A DNA stretch of 64,000 bases from Ideonella sp. (lineage in GTDB: Bacteria; Pseudomonadota; Gammaproteobacteria; Burkholderiales; Burkholderiaceae_C). Below the pieces are notes generated by a model. The model made no database searches, was not told the DNA's origin, and worked only from the letters and a program-made list of their open reading frames with translations. This document shows positions 46,899 through 57,194 of this stretch, in pieces (within the stretch, counting starts at the first letter, position 1; each line of letters starts with the position of its first letter). The DNA lies in the NCBI GenBank assembly GCA_016721465.1, contig JADKIA010000004.1, positions 806,001-870,000 of the forward strand. The letters run 5' to 3'. Position numbers and translations under genes: made by a program.

Positions 46899-49043
46899 AT
46901 GGCATTCCGCACACCTTTCCAGCCCGCCGCGCGCATCCAACGGCACCCGTTGGCCCTGGCCGCCGCGTTGGCGGCCTGGCCAACCCTCGCGACGGCGCAA
47001 GAGGTCGCGCCTCAGGCCGTCACGGTCACCGGCCGCAGCAGCGCCAACGCGGCTGGCATTGCCGGTTTCGGCGACGTACCGCTGTACCGTTCGCCCTTCT
47101 CGGCCACGGTCATCACCACGGGCCAATTGAGCGACGCAGGCATCAGTGGACTGGGCGACCTCACCCGCCTGGACGCCGGCACCACCGATGCCTACAACGC
47201 GCCCGGCTACTGGGGCATGCTGGCGGTGCGCGGCTTCACGCTCGACCCTCAATTCAACTATCGACGTGACGGGCTGCCCATCAATGCCGAGACCATGCTG
47301 CCGCTGACCAACAAGCAGGGCCTGGAGTTGCTCAAGGGCACCAGCGGCCTGCAAGCCGGCACCAGCGCGCCCGGTGGCCTGCTGAACCTGGTGGTCAAGC
47401 GCCCGGCCGGCCACTTGCGCAACCTGAGCCTGGGTTGGGCGGAGCAGGACACGCGCAGCTTCGCGATCGACCTGGGCGATGGCGACGCCCAGCTGGGCTG
47501 GCGTGTCAATGCCGAGTACACCCACCTGCGGCCGTCCACCTTCGACAGCCGTGGCCACCGCAACTTGCTGGCCTTGGCGGTCGATGCGCAACCCATCCAG
47601 GGCACGCTGCTGGAGGCCGAGTTCGAGCACAGTGCTCAACAGCAGCCGAGCACACCCGGCATCAGCCTGTTGGGCCCGCGCTTGCCCGATGCCGCATCGA
47701 TCGACCCGCGTACAAACCTCAACATTCAAGCCTGGCGCCTGCCCGTGGTGATGCAAGGCAACACCGGCTCGCTGCGCCTGACGCAAACACTGTCCACCGA
47801 TCTGCAGTTCAGCGCACACGCCATGCGCCAACGCCTGGGCACGGACGACCGCATCGCCTTCCCCTTCGGCTGCAGCGCCGAGGACAACTACACGCGCTAT
47901 TGCAGCGACGGCAGCTTCGACCTCTACGACTTCCGCAGCGAGGGTGAGCGCCGCACCACCGAGGCGATGGACCTGGCGATCAACGGCAAGGCCATGCTGG
48001 CGGGCATGGAACACCGCTACAGCGTTGGACTGCTGCGCAGCCGATTCACCGCCCGCTTCAACCGCCAGGCCTACAACTGGGTGGGCGTGGGCACGCTGGA
48101 TGGTCTCAGCCTCACGCCACCCGACCCCAGCCTCAGCGACGAAAACACCCACCGCGACGAGCGCAGCAACGAGTGGCGCCTGCAGGATGCCGTTTCGATC
48201 ACCCGCGAGGCCAGCGCCTGGTTCGGACTGCGCCACAGCGCACTCGATCGTCGCAGTGTTCGCACCGACGGCTCGCGCGCCACCGCTTACACCCAATCCT
48301 TCACCACGCCCTGGCTGGCGCTGAGCCACGCGGTCGGCCCGCACGGCATGGCCTACACGAGCTGGGGCGAGGGCGTGGAATCCGCCGTGGCCCCGGGGCG
48401 CAGCCGCTACACCAACGCCGGGCAGGCCTTGCCGGCAATGAAGAGCCGTCAAGTCGAAGCCGGCTACAAGCACCACGGCACGGCGCTGGATTGGAACCTC
48501 GCCGCATTCGACATCCGCCACCCCGAATGGATCGACATGGGCACCTGCGACGTGGCTGGCAGTTGCATGCGCACACTCGACGGCGCGTCGCGCCATCGCG
48601 GCATCGAAGCCGACGCAGAGTGGCGCAGCGGCCCATGGAGCCTGCGCGGCAGCGCCATGCTGCTGAAAGCGCGCCGCGAAGGTGCTGCAGACGCCAGCGC
48701 CAACGGAGCGCGCCCCACCAACGTGCCCGGCAGCAGCCTGAAAGCGCAGGCTGCCTTCAACGTGGCCGCCGTGCCCGGCCTGGCCCTGATGGGCTTCATC
48801 ACCCGCGAGGGCAACCGCATGGTGGTGCCCGACAACAGCGTGCAGACACCCGGCTGGACCCGAATCGACGTGGACGCCCGCTACACCCAGCGCCTGGGCA
48901 CCAACACCATCGTCTGGCGCGCCGGCATCGACAACCTGGCCAACGCCCGCGCCTGGAAGGAAGCCCCGTTCCAGTACGGCCACACCTACCTCTACCCGCT
49001 GGCACCGCGCGGAGCGCATCTGTCTGCACAGCTGTCACTGTGA
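46899..49043 (+). CDS. TonB-dependent outer-membrane receptor under TPP riboswitch control
   Basis: A 714-residue outer-membrane receptor. A signal peptide of about 34 residues ends ..WPTLATA. The plug domain follows (TVTGRSSANA..., with LRNLSLGWAEQ near the plug/barrel border), and the C-terminal barrel ends in Leu-Ser-Ala-Gln-Leu-Ser-Leu. Its overall form resembles siderophore receptors (FhuA/FpvA type). The TPP riboswitch upstream points to import of thiamine or a thiamine precursor rather than iron. The ligand is inferred from the riboswitch only. Confidence 0.87.
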   Translation: MAFRTPFQPAARIQRHPLALAAALAAWPTLATAQEVAPQAVTVTGRSSANAAGIAGFGDVPLYRSPFSATVITTGQLSDAGISGLGDLTRLDAGTTDAYNAPGYWGMLAVRGFTLDPQFNYRRDGLPINAETMLPLTNKQGLELLKGTSGLQAGTSAPGGLLNLVVKRPAGHLRNLSLGWAEQDTRSFAIDLGDGDAQLGWRVNAEYTHLRPSTFDSRGHRNLLALAVDAQPIQGTLLEAEFEHSAQQQPSTPGISLLGPRLPDAASIDPRTNLNIQAWRLPVVMQGNTGSLRLTQTLSTDLQFSAHAMRQRLGTDDRIAFPFGCSAEDNYTRYCSDGSFDLYDFRSEGERRTTEAMDLAINGKAMLAGMEHRYSVGLLRSRFTARFNRQAYNWVGVGTLDGLSLTPPDPSLSDENTHRDERSNEWRLQDAVSITREASAWFGLRHSALDRRSVRTDGSRATAYTQSFTTPWLALSHAVGPHGMAYTSWGEGVESAVAPGRSRYTNAGQALPAMKSRQVEAGYKHHGTALDWNLAAFDIRHPEWIDMGTCDVAGSCMRTLDGASRHRGIEADAEWRSGPWSLRGSAMLLKARREGAADASANGARPTNVPGSSLKAQAAFNVAAVPGLALMGFITREGNRMVVPDNSVQTPGWTRIDVDARYTQRLGTNTIVWRAGIDNLANARAWKEAPFQYGHTYLYPLAPRGAHLSAQLSL

Positions 49044-49082
49044 GCCGGAGCCCCACAATCCCGTGCTAAACTCCAAGGCTGT

Positions 49083-49158
49083 TCCCCGATAGCTCAGTTG
49101 GTAGAGCGCCGGACTGTTAATCCGTAGGTCCCTGGTTCGAGCCCAGGTCGGGGACCCA
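49083..49158 (+). tRNA. tRNA-Asn (GTT)
   Basis: 76-base tRNA with acceptor arms TCCCCGA and TCGGGGA, D-loop AGCTCAGTTGGTAGAGC, anticodon GTT at 49116-49118 inside GGACTGTTAATCC, T-arm GGTTCGAGCC and encoded CCA. The discriminator base reads C rather than the G usual for tRNA-Asn. It marks the left border of the island: an integrase remnant starts about 280 bases downstream. Confidence 0.95.
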
Positions 49159-49166
49159 AAAAATCA

Positions 49167-49197
49167 GGGGTTACGTGCGAACGAACCCCCTTTTTTT
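49167..49197 (+). terminator. Terminator after tRNA-Asn
   Basis: GGGGTT pairs with AACCCC, with a further inner CGT/ACG pair, and is followed by seven T. It begins nine bases after the CCA end of the tRNA. Confidence 0.8.
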
Positions 49198-49440
49198 ACG
49201 GTGGCGCGAGGCCGGAGACAGTTGTCTGATATTCGGCCCCCGTGCGGCGGTCGCTGACACGCGCATCCGACGCGCGCAGCCCACCGCTTCGCGCTGCTTC
49301 CCGGCTCCGCCGCCCGCCCGCTGCACCGGACGGGCGCCGCTCACTGCCCCATCGGCAATCGACAGCTCGACCGTTCGCTGCGTCAAGGACCGTCTCCGCA
49401 GGACCCCGCTGGCTCACGGGCGATTTGGAACCGCTCTGCG

Positions 49441-49749
49441 AGGGCCCCCATCGAACTGCTCCAGAAAAAGAAGATCGGCGGCAAGGACGTCAAACGCGAC
49501 CGCGTCCTCTCCATCGTCGAGTTGGCTGACCTGGTCACCCAGCTCCCGTCGGCGAACCTCCACAAACGGACGGTGCTGGGCCTCTGGCTGATCCTCTCGA
49601 CCGGGTGCCGGGTCGGCGAACTGATGGGTGCAGTCTGGGTCGACGCGAATCCGAGCCGACTGCAGCGGAGTGAAGCGCGCGTTTGCGATACCCCCGCAAT
49701 TGCATTCGAAACGGAGTTCCCGCACGACCTCCGTACTGTCGAGCGGTAG
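49441..49749 (+). pseudogene. Tyrosine-recombinase (P4-type integrase) remnant
   Basis: A short frame encodes ELLQKKKIGGKDVKRDRVLS and then LPSANLHKRTVLGLWLILSTGCRVGELMGA, the start of the integrase catalytic domain with the first catalytic Arg in GCRVGELMGA. The N-terminal SAM-like part and the C-terminal HxxR...Y part are missing; coding potential is lost soon after the Arg motif. A truncated integrase beside a tRNA gene fits a former mobile island whose excision ability is lost. The 280 bases before it (49159-49440) hold the tRNA terminator and no clear gene. Confidence 0.8.
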
Positions 49750-49978
49750 GTTGCGTTCCTCGTTGGTCAAGCCAGTCCAGTTCACATGTCATCGTCGATG
49801 CCCCGACGCGCTGAACACTGGACGCAACCGATCTGGACCGAGCGGCCTGATTGTCGAGTATTATGATCAAAATGCAACGCACTCCACATCATTAGAGATC
49901 AGGAACAACTGGGGCCGGGCGGAAAAGCTGTCATCCGTCAGACCACAACCGCGGCATTCAACCTACGCGTTGGCACAC

Positions 49979-50915
49979 ATGGCGAACGACCAGCTTCTGG
50001 ATCTCACCCAGCCGCAACGCGACCGGCTCGCTTTCGTGGAGTTGCGCGTGCGGTTCATCGGCGAAATTCGTCGCCAGGACCTGGTTTCCCGCTTTGGCAT
50101 CCAGTCCGCAGCGGCCACACGAGACCTCGCGGTCTATAAGGACCTGGCCCCGGGCAACATCGAGTACGACGCAAAGGCCAAGTCGTACCTGATCGGGCCT
50201 CACTTCAAGCCTGTCTTCGAGTTTCCGCCAGAGCGCGTGCTGTCCTGGCTCACACAGGGCTTCGGTGACGGTGAGCCGACGCACATAAAGGCCTGGGTCC
50301 CCAGCGAGACGCCTTCGCGCCTGACGCAGCCTGCGCTCGCGACGCTGGCCTTCGTCACCCGGGCCATTCACCAGGCCTGCCCACTCGCCATCGAATACCA
50401 CTCGATCACCAGCGGCCGTACCCAGCGCGAGATCGTTCCCTTCGCGCTGCTTGACAACGGCCTGCGCTGGCATGTGCGTGCCTACGACCGCAAAGCGCAG
50501 GAGTTCCGCGATTTCGTCATCACCCGCATCCGGCGGGCGGAAGTGCTCAAGGGCAAGCCTGTGGGTGCCCATGAATCCAGCGCCCAGGACATCCAGTGGA
50601 GCCGCATCGTTGAACTGGAACTGGTGCCCACACCCCGACCAACCGCGGCCGGAAATCACCGAGATGGACTACGGCATGCAGGACGGCGTTCTGCGCCTGA
50701 AGCTGCGCGCCGCCACGGCCGGGTACATCCTGCGCAAATGGAGCGTGGACTGCTCCCCGGATCACAGCATGCGGGGCCACGAGTTTCGCCTTTGGTTGAA
50801 AGACTGCCTGGCGATCTACGGCGTGAGGAACGCTGTCTTGGCGCCCGGCTACCGCGCACCCGACCAGCAGCGGCAAGAGCCAGCCCCGAGCGAGGGGAGC
50901 TACGAAGATGCTTGA
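49979..50915 (+). pseudogene. WYL-domain transcriptional regulator of the BREX locus (BrxR-like), one frameshift
   Basis: A winged-helix plus WYL-domain protein of 311 residues once a single-base insertion near 50630 (GTGCCCACACC) is removed. The HTH lies at the N-terminus (FIGEIRRQDLVSRFGIQSAAATRDL), the WYL core in IEYHSITSGRTQREIVPFALL...HVRAYD, and the WCX tail in the second frame (MDYGMQDGVLRLKLRAATAGYILRKW). Such proteins repress BREX and CBASS loci (BrxR/CapW) and lie first in the operon, as here. The end overlaps brxF by 8 bases. The frame break could be a sequencing error. Confidence 0.8.
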
Positions 50916-51368
50916 ACGTCTGAACCGTCGGGTCGAAGAGATCGGCACGCTTCAGAGCAAGCTGCTGTTGCTCATCGGCGCGCCAGGCGCTGGCAAGACC
51001 GCGCTGCTGCGCGACCTGGCCGACCACCGCGGCATGGAGGTACTCTCAACGCAGGCGTGGTCTTGGGTGCACGCCTGGCGGCGTTGCCTCAGAAACAAAG
51101 GCACCTTCAGGTCAGCACCGTTCTGCGCGAGCTGGCCAGCGAGCACGCCAAAGACGACGTACTGCTGTTGGACAACATCGAACTCCTCTTCGATAGAAGT
51201 CTGCACCTGAACCCGCTCGATACGCTCAAGCGGCATGCACACGCTCGTCGCGTGGTGGCGGCATGGCCGGGCGAGTTCAGCGACGGTCGCCTCACCTACG
51301 CGGCATTGGGCCACCCAGAACATCAGGACCACGGCACGGCCGGCTGGGTCCCCTTCGAACTTGAATAA
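50908..51368 (+). pseudogene. brxF: BREX-3 P-loop protein BrxF, one frameshift
   Basis: Small P-loop ATPase found only in type 3 BREX. Frame one encodes MLERLNRRVEEIG and Walker A GAPGAGKT; frame two continues VVLGARLAALPQKQRHLQVSTVLRELASEHAKDDVLLLDNIELLF (Walker B) to the C-terminus. One base is missing near 51045 (EVL then NAGVVLG). Restored length about 153 residues, the family size. brxC starts 16 bases downstream. Confidence 0.82.
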
Positions 51369-51384
51369 CAGGGAAGCGAAAAAC

Positions 51385-54300
51385 ATGCGCTACAGCGATC
51401 TCATCCAATTCGAGCCGATTGAATCGGTCATCCAGCTGCTCGACGCCAACCGGCCCGACGAGGCCAAGAAGCTCGTGGCCACCTATGTCATGTCCGACGA
51501 CATGGCCGAGCGGATCGCCAAGCAAATGATTCCGCAGCTGTCGTTCGACGAGTCCGTCGACCACATGGGCGTCCTCGTGGTCGGCAACTACGGCACGGGT
51601 AAGTCGCACTTGATGTCGGTGCTGTCCCTCGTGGCGGAGGACGCGGCCTATCGGCCCATGCTTCGCCACCCCAAGGTCGCGGAAGCCGCCACGGCCATCG
51701 CCGGCAAGTTCAAGGTTCACCGCATCGAGATTTCGAGCCAGATGTCGCTGCGGGACATCATCACTCAGGAGCTTGAGCTGTTCCTCGAAAGGAGTGGCGT
51801 GAGCTACTCGTTCCCGCCGGCAGACAAGGTGGTCAACAACAAGGCCGCCTTCGAGGAGATGATGGCCGCGTTTGCCGATGTCCACCCGAACCACGGCGTG
51901 CTGCTGGTGGTGGACGAGTTCCTGGACTACCTGCGTTCGCGCAAGGACCACGACCTGGTGCTGGACCTCTCTTTCCTGCGCGAGATTGGCGAGGTCACCA
52001 AGCACCTGCGGTTCCGTTTCGTGGCTGGTGTGCAGGAAGCCATATTCGATAGCAACCGCTTCCAGCATGTCGCCGACAGCCTGCGGCGCGTGAAAGACCG
52101 CTTCACGCAAGTCTTGCTGGCTCGGCAGGACGTGAGCTTCGTGGTCGCTGAACGCCTGCTGAAGAAGACAGCAGATCAACAGAACAAGATCCGCACCTAC
52201 CTGACCAAGTACGCCAAGTTCTATGGCTCGATGAACGAGCGCATGGACGAATACGTGCGCCTGTTTCCCGTGCACCCCGAGTACATCGGCACCTTCGAGC
52301 GCCTGATCTTCACCGAGAAGCGCGGCGCTCTCGTCACCTTGCGTGACCAGATTCAGGCCGTCCTCGACGACGAGGTGCCCAACGATCGCCCTGGCCTGAT
52401 CGGCTATGACAAGTTCTGGGAGACCGTCACCTCGAACTCGGTGCTGCGCTCCGACCCTAGCATCGGCCCTGTTCTGAAGGTCTCCGAAGTGCTGGCCGAG
52501 CGTGTGTTGAAGGCATTCACCCGCCCCGCCTACAAGGCCATGGCGCAACGTGTGATCGCAGGCCTGTCGGTGCACCGGCTCACCACTGGTGGCGACATCT
52601 ACGTTCCCGTGGGGCCCACCGCTGCCGAGCTGCGCGACACCCTTTGCTTGTACCAGCCCGGCATCGAAGATCTGGGAGGCGATCCATCGGACGATTTGCT
52701 CACCGCCGTGCAAACCACGCTGCGCGAGATCGTCAAAACCGTCAATGGCCAGTTCATCTCCAAAGCACCCGATACGGAGCAGTACTACCTCGACCTGAAG
52801 AAGGACGTTGACTACGCCACACAAATAGAGAAGCGAGCTGAAGCCCTGTCTGACGACGCGCTGGACAGGGCCTACTACGGAGCCATCAAGCAACTGATGG
52901 AGCGTACCGACGAGAACACTTATGTGTCTGGGCACCAGATCTGGCAGTACCAGATCGAGTGGCAGGAACATCGCGTTGAGCGCAACGGCTACCTGTTCTT
53001 CGGCGCCCCAACGACCGCCCCACCGCGCAGCCCGAGCGAGACTTCTACGTCTACTTTATCAGCCCCTTGAGCCGCCGCGCTTCCGCGACGAGAACAAGGC
53101 AGACGAAGTGTTTGTTCGTCTGAAGGGTCGCGATGACGCCATCAAGCGCCACCTGTCGTTCTACGCCGCGGCGCAAGACCTTGCATCAACCGCCAGTGGC
53201 GGCGCAAAGGCCGTTTACTTGGACAAGGCCAAGGACGCATTGCGCGAGATGAGCAAGTGGCTGCAAGAAAAGCAGATGACTGCGCTGGAAGTCACCTACC
53301 AGGGCAAGTCAAAGAATTTGCAGAACTGGGCCAAGGGCGTCTCCATCCGCGACAAGCTGCGCCTGGGATCTGACGAGCGTGCCAACTTCCGCGACATCGT
53401 CAACGTCGTCTCTGGCCTGGCCCTCAACCAGCAGTTCAGTGAGACCTCGCCCGAATACCCTACCTTCTCGGTGTTGGTGACAGAGTCCAACCGCCGGCAA
53501 CTGGTTGGCAATGCGTTGAAGGCGCTTGCAGGCGGCACGCGCACCAAGGACGCAACGGCGGTTCTCGACGCACTCGAAATGCTGGACGGAGATCGTATTG
53601 ACCCGGGCCGTTCGCGGTATTCGAAGGAGGTGCTCAGTCGTCTGAAAGCCAAAGGCCACGGGCAGGTACTCAACCGCAGCGAACTGCTGAACGGGCAGAC
53701 CGACGTGGAGTACTTCCACCCAGTCAAGTTCAGGCTAGAGCCTGACTTGCTCGCCGCCGTACTCGGCGGCCTCGTCTATTCGGGTGACATCGTACTGGCC
53801 GTCACCGGCGACAAGATTGATTCCGGCAAGGTCACCCAACTGGCCGAACGCTCGCTCGAAGAACTCAAGCAGTTCAAGCACGTCGAAGCACCCAAGGAAA
53901 TCAACGTCGCTGTCCTAAGAGCGCTTTTCGAGTTGCTGGGGCTAACCCCGGGCCTGGCGCAACTCGCCACGCAAGGCTCCGAAGAGCCCGTCAAACAACT
54001 GCTCGAAGCCGTGGCCAAGCTGGTCGGCCGCGTGCTGACCGCCGGCACCGATCTTCAGGGCAAGCTCACCTTCTGGGGTAAGCCGCTGCTGACAGACGAC
54101 GAAATGCGCGACTGGCGCGCACGCCTGGAGGGCGTTGAAGACGTTTGCGGAAGGGCTGACACCGTACAACACGGTCGGCAAGCTGAAGAACTTGCGCATC
54201 GGGTCCGACGATATCGATGCACAGAAGAAGAACCTGGAAGTGCTTGGCGCCGTCGAGAAGCTCCAAGATCTCATCACCGAGCTTGGCGGGTCGGCTGCCT

Positions 54301-55107
54301 ACCTCTCACAAGCCGAGATGGTCCTGTCCAGCGACCATGCGTGGGTGAAGCAGGCCCAGGGCGCCCGCAAAGACGTCCTCGACAAGCTCGCGGCCGACCG
54401 CAACGCACAGCACGCAGCGGAGTACCGCCAGACCTTGGCCAAGCTGAAGAAGGACTACTTGCTCGCATACGTCGCCCAGCACAGTAAGGCCCGGCTGGGC
54501 GTGGCCGAGGACAAGACCAAGTCCGCGTTGCGCAAGGACTCGCGGTTGGTTGCGATGCGGGCACTAGCCGGCATTGCGCTGATGCCGACCAGCCAACTCA
54601 CCATCTTCCACGACAAGCTCGACAAGCTTAAGAGCTGTGCTGCGCTTGTGGAGTCGAACTGACCGCCAGCCCGTACTGCCCACACTGCGGCTTCCGGCCT
54701 GCCAACGAGCAAGGCGACCTGCTGCCGGCAGCCAACGTCCTCAAACAGTTGGACGAAGAATTGGACCGCCTGCTCGAGGCTGGCAGCACACCCTGCTCGA
54801 AAACCTGGACGACCCCATCACCAAGGGCAACTTCGATTTGCTGCAGGCACCGGCCCGCGAGCTGATCACGAAGTTCACAGCGGCCAAGAAGCTGCCGGAC
54901 CCCATCCCCCCCGAGTTCGTCAGTGCCATCCAGGAAGCGCTGTCCGGGCTGGAGAAGATCAGGATCAGCGCGGAGGACATCAAGCAGGCGCTGCTAAGTG
55001 GCGGCTCACCGGCGAAGCCCGACGAGCTGCGGGCGCGGTTTGAGAAGTTCCTAGGCGATCGATGCAAAGGCAAGGAAGCCAGCAAGTTGCGCTTCGTGGT
55101 GGAGTGA
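51385..55107 (+). pseudogene. brxC: BREX ATPase BrxC (PglY-like), five frameshifts
   Basis: Large AAA-type ATPase of BREX, about 1241 residues once repaired. Walker A VGNYGTGKS is at about 66-74 and Walker B GVLLVVDEFLDYL at 171-183. The C-terminal zinc knuckle is present (LKSCAALVE.. and SPYCPHCGFRP). Frame breaks lie near 53006 and 53063 (each one C short in a C4 run), 54134 (extra base), 54655 and 54780 (one base short). Net change is three bases, and the joined frames form one continuous BrxC-like sequence. It should be considered non-functional unless these are sequencing errors. Confidence 0.88.
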
Positions 55108-55115
55108 GATTCCCC

Positions 55116-56465
55116 ATGGCAACTTATGGCGTGACTGACATCGACGTACTTGCTCTATCGGTTCGCGACCGGGAGTCACGGCGGCTCATCGTTGAGGCCA
55201 TCACGGCATACCGTGGTGGGGCGCTTCGCTCGGCCATCATGTCGATCTGGATTGCGGTCGTCCACGACATCTTCTCAAAGGCCCGAGAACTAGCAGGCCA
55301 GGGAGATCCGGCCGCGACGACTTTCATGAACACCCTTGATGCAGCGATTGAGCACAAGAGCGTTCCGCAAATGCAGGCCATTGAGCGCGAACTGCTAAAC
55401 ACCGCGCGCGTGAACCTGCAGCTTGTCACGCAGCACGAATTCGATGTACTCAAGCGAACACAGGACGATCGAAATCTTTGCGCACATCCGGCCTTTGTGA
55501 CCGAAGATGAACTATTCCAACCAGCTCCGGATCTGGTCCGGTCTCACCTGGTGCATGCGCTGCAATGCTTGCTGGTTCATGCGCCATTGCAAGGCAAGAG
55601 TGCGTTGAACCGCATCCGTGTCGACATACTCAGTCCCTCTTATCCTGTCACGCGCGACAGCATTGGCACCTACGTCGCTGCCAAGTACTTGAACCGCGCA
55701 AAGGACGCTCTGGTTTCGAATCTGGTCAAAGTACTGCTCAAAGCACTGTTCCTGCCGGACGGACAAGACTTCCTGCCCAAGCGTAGGCAACTCGCTTGGA
55801 CATTGAGCGAGGTCGCCACGTCCAAGACTGCGATCTACGAGGAGGTGGCGCGCCCAATGGTGGCGACCTACTTCGAAGGAGTCGATGACGCGAATCTATT
55901 ACATCTGTGCGTGTACTTGGGCGCGGAACCTCGTATCTGGACCTGGCTGTCCGAGCCCGTTCGTATGCGCGTGACGCGACTTCTAGAGAACGCTGACGTA
56001 GCAACCTTGAAGCTGTTCATGGCCTTCGATGCGTTCGCTGTTCCTGACCTGGCCGACTTCCTGCTCGCCAAGTTCTCGGGCTTGGAACAGGACGGTCAGG
56101 TCGCACTTATCTCAGATGCTCCCCGCAAGGAGTTCGTTAGCACGGCCATCACGATCTATTCTTCGGCGACAAGCGCTCGACAGGCGGAGCAGTACGGCCA
56201 GGCACTGATCGTCCCACTGGCGTCATTCTTTACGGTGGAGGATGTGACGCGCACCCTCGACGCCGTTCTTGGCAATAGCCAGATCTCCTACGCAACTGGC
56301 TCACCGGACCTCATGCTGGAGCTTTTTAGGCTAACGCCAGGGCTCATTGATCAGTCGCGCCCCATTTGGCAAGGCTTCGTCGATGCAATGACGGTTCGGA
56401 ACGAAGGAAAAGCCGACGCGCGCTACTCCTACCCTGAAATCCGAGCGAGGCTCGGCAATCCCTGA
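55116..56465 (+). CDS. HEPN-like protein inserted between brxC and pglX
   Basis: An intact 449-residue protein that I do not recognise as a core BREX subunit. The N-terminal part resembles HEPN/DUF4145-type helical domains (SRRLIVEAITAYRGGALRSAIMSIWIAVV), and the hallmark R-x4-6-H motif of HEPN ribonucleases appears as R119-NLCA-H124. The remaining about 300 residues look helical and have no clear domain. It starts eight bases after brxC. Many HEPN proteins act as RNases in abortive infection or toxin systems, so an effector role in the defence island is possible. The RNase activity is inference from one motif. Confidence 0.6.
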   Translation: MATYGVTDIDVLALSVRDRESRRLIVEAITAYRGGALRSAIMSIWIAVVHDIFSKARELAGQGDPAATTFMNTLDAAIEHKSVPQMQAIERELLNTARVNLQLVTQHEFDVLKRTQDDRNLCAHPAFVTEDELFQPAPDLVRSHLVHALQCLLVHAPLQGKSALNRIRVDILSPSYPVTRDSIGTYVAAKYLNRAKDALVSNLVKVLLKALFLPDGQDFLPKRRQLAWTLSEVATSKTAIYEEVARPMVATYFEGVDDANLLHLCVYLGAEPRIWTWLSEPVRMRVTRLLENADVATLKLFMAFDAFAVPDLADFLLAKFSGLEQDGQVALISDAPRKEFVSTAITIYSSATSARQAEQYGQALIVPLASFFTVEDVTRTLDAVLGNSQISYATGSPDLMLELFRLTPGLIDQSRPIWQGFVDAMTVRNEGKADARYSYPEIRARLGNP

Positions 56466-56482
56466 CCCATGCGCATGTTCTG

Positions 56483-56878
56483 ATGAGCAGCACTGGTACA
56501 CGACGCCGCCTGCAAAGCTGGATTCCCCCCAGCTTCGCGTGGACGACCGCGCCTGATGTGTTCTGCATCGAAGTGCCGCTCGGCGATCCGGACATCGTCG
56601 AGTTCATCTCGACGGGGACGCGTGAAGTTACGGTCTGTGGCACCAGGAAGATCGCGCTGCTGGCTGCAGCAGCGATCGGCAAAGAAGCGCTAAGCGGCCA
56701 GTTGGAAGAAGCCGTATGGGCGCCAGCCAAGCTCAAGCCGACCGACTCACGCATCAATGCCGGCACCAAAGTTGTCGCGCATTGCCACGCCGTGTTCTTG
56801 CTGCCGGACTGCAAGACTCTGAGCGTGGTGGTGGGGCGATCGAAGCCGGTGGCGCCGGATGCCTGGATATCGGCCTGA
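56483..56878 (+). CDS. Unknown protein, first segment before an in-frame TGA
   Basis: Encodes 131 residues (MSSTGTRRRLQSWIPPSFAWTT...) and stops at TGA 56876-56878. It begins 17 bases after the HEPN-like gene. The same frame continues with normal codon use after the stop, so the TGA looks like a mutated TGG (Trp). I recognise no domain. Beta-rich, no signal peptide or membrane helix. Confidence 0.55.
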   Translation: MSSTGTRRRLQSWIPPSFAWTTAPDVFCIEVPLGDPDIVEFISTGTREVTVCGTRKIALLAAAAIGKEALSGQLEEAVWAPAKLKPTDSRINAGTKVVAHCHAVFLLPDCKTLSVVVGRSKPVAPDAWISA

Positions 56879-57194
56879 CTGAAGGCCGACGCGGACGCAC
56901 TGCTGGCGGAACATCACGCCAAGGTTGCTGAGTTCGACAAACACATCGAAGTCAAGAAGCAGGCGAACGACGCGCTCAAGGAGCACTACAAATCCGATCG
57001 GAACTTTGGCGCGTGGGGCGAAGCGATGGTCGCCATCGAGGAACTCCACCACCGCCCGGTAGTGATCGTTGGACCACTGTTGCCTTCATTGCCACGCGCC
57101 GCGAAGTTCACACAGCCGACATCGGGCGACCCTGAAAAACTCGCACGCGCGGCAAGTACCGCGATCGCCGCCTCCGGCTGGCCGCCATCCCGCG
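56879..57194 (+). pseudogene. Continuation of the unknown gene after the TGA
   Basis: The frame of the preceding gene stays open and reads LKADADALLAEHHAKVAEFDKHIEV..., a charged helical stretch, then AMVAIEELHHRPVVIVGPLLPSLPRAAKFTQ. It has no obvious start codon of its own and no clear stop before the next gene begins; the frame only stops at 57421, inside that gene. The true 3' end is unresolved and probably involves another frame change near 57190. Confidence 0.45.

Noticed and set aside
46884..49019. A 711-codon minus-strand frame opposite the TonB receptor
   Set aside because: Antisense shadow; the plus-strand frame has signal peptide, plug and barrel features.
49175..49440. Possible small gene between the tRNA terminator and the integrase remnant
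   Set aside because: Open frames here give Arg/Pro/Ser-rich low-quality translations; no start, ribosome site or homology supports a gene.
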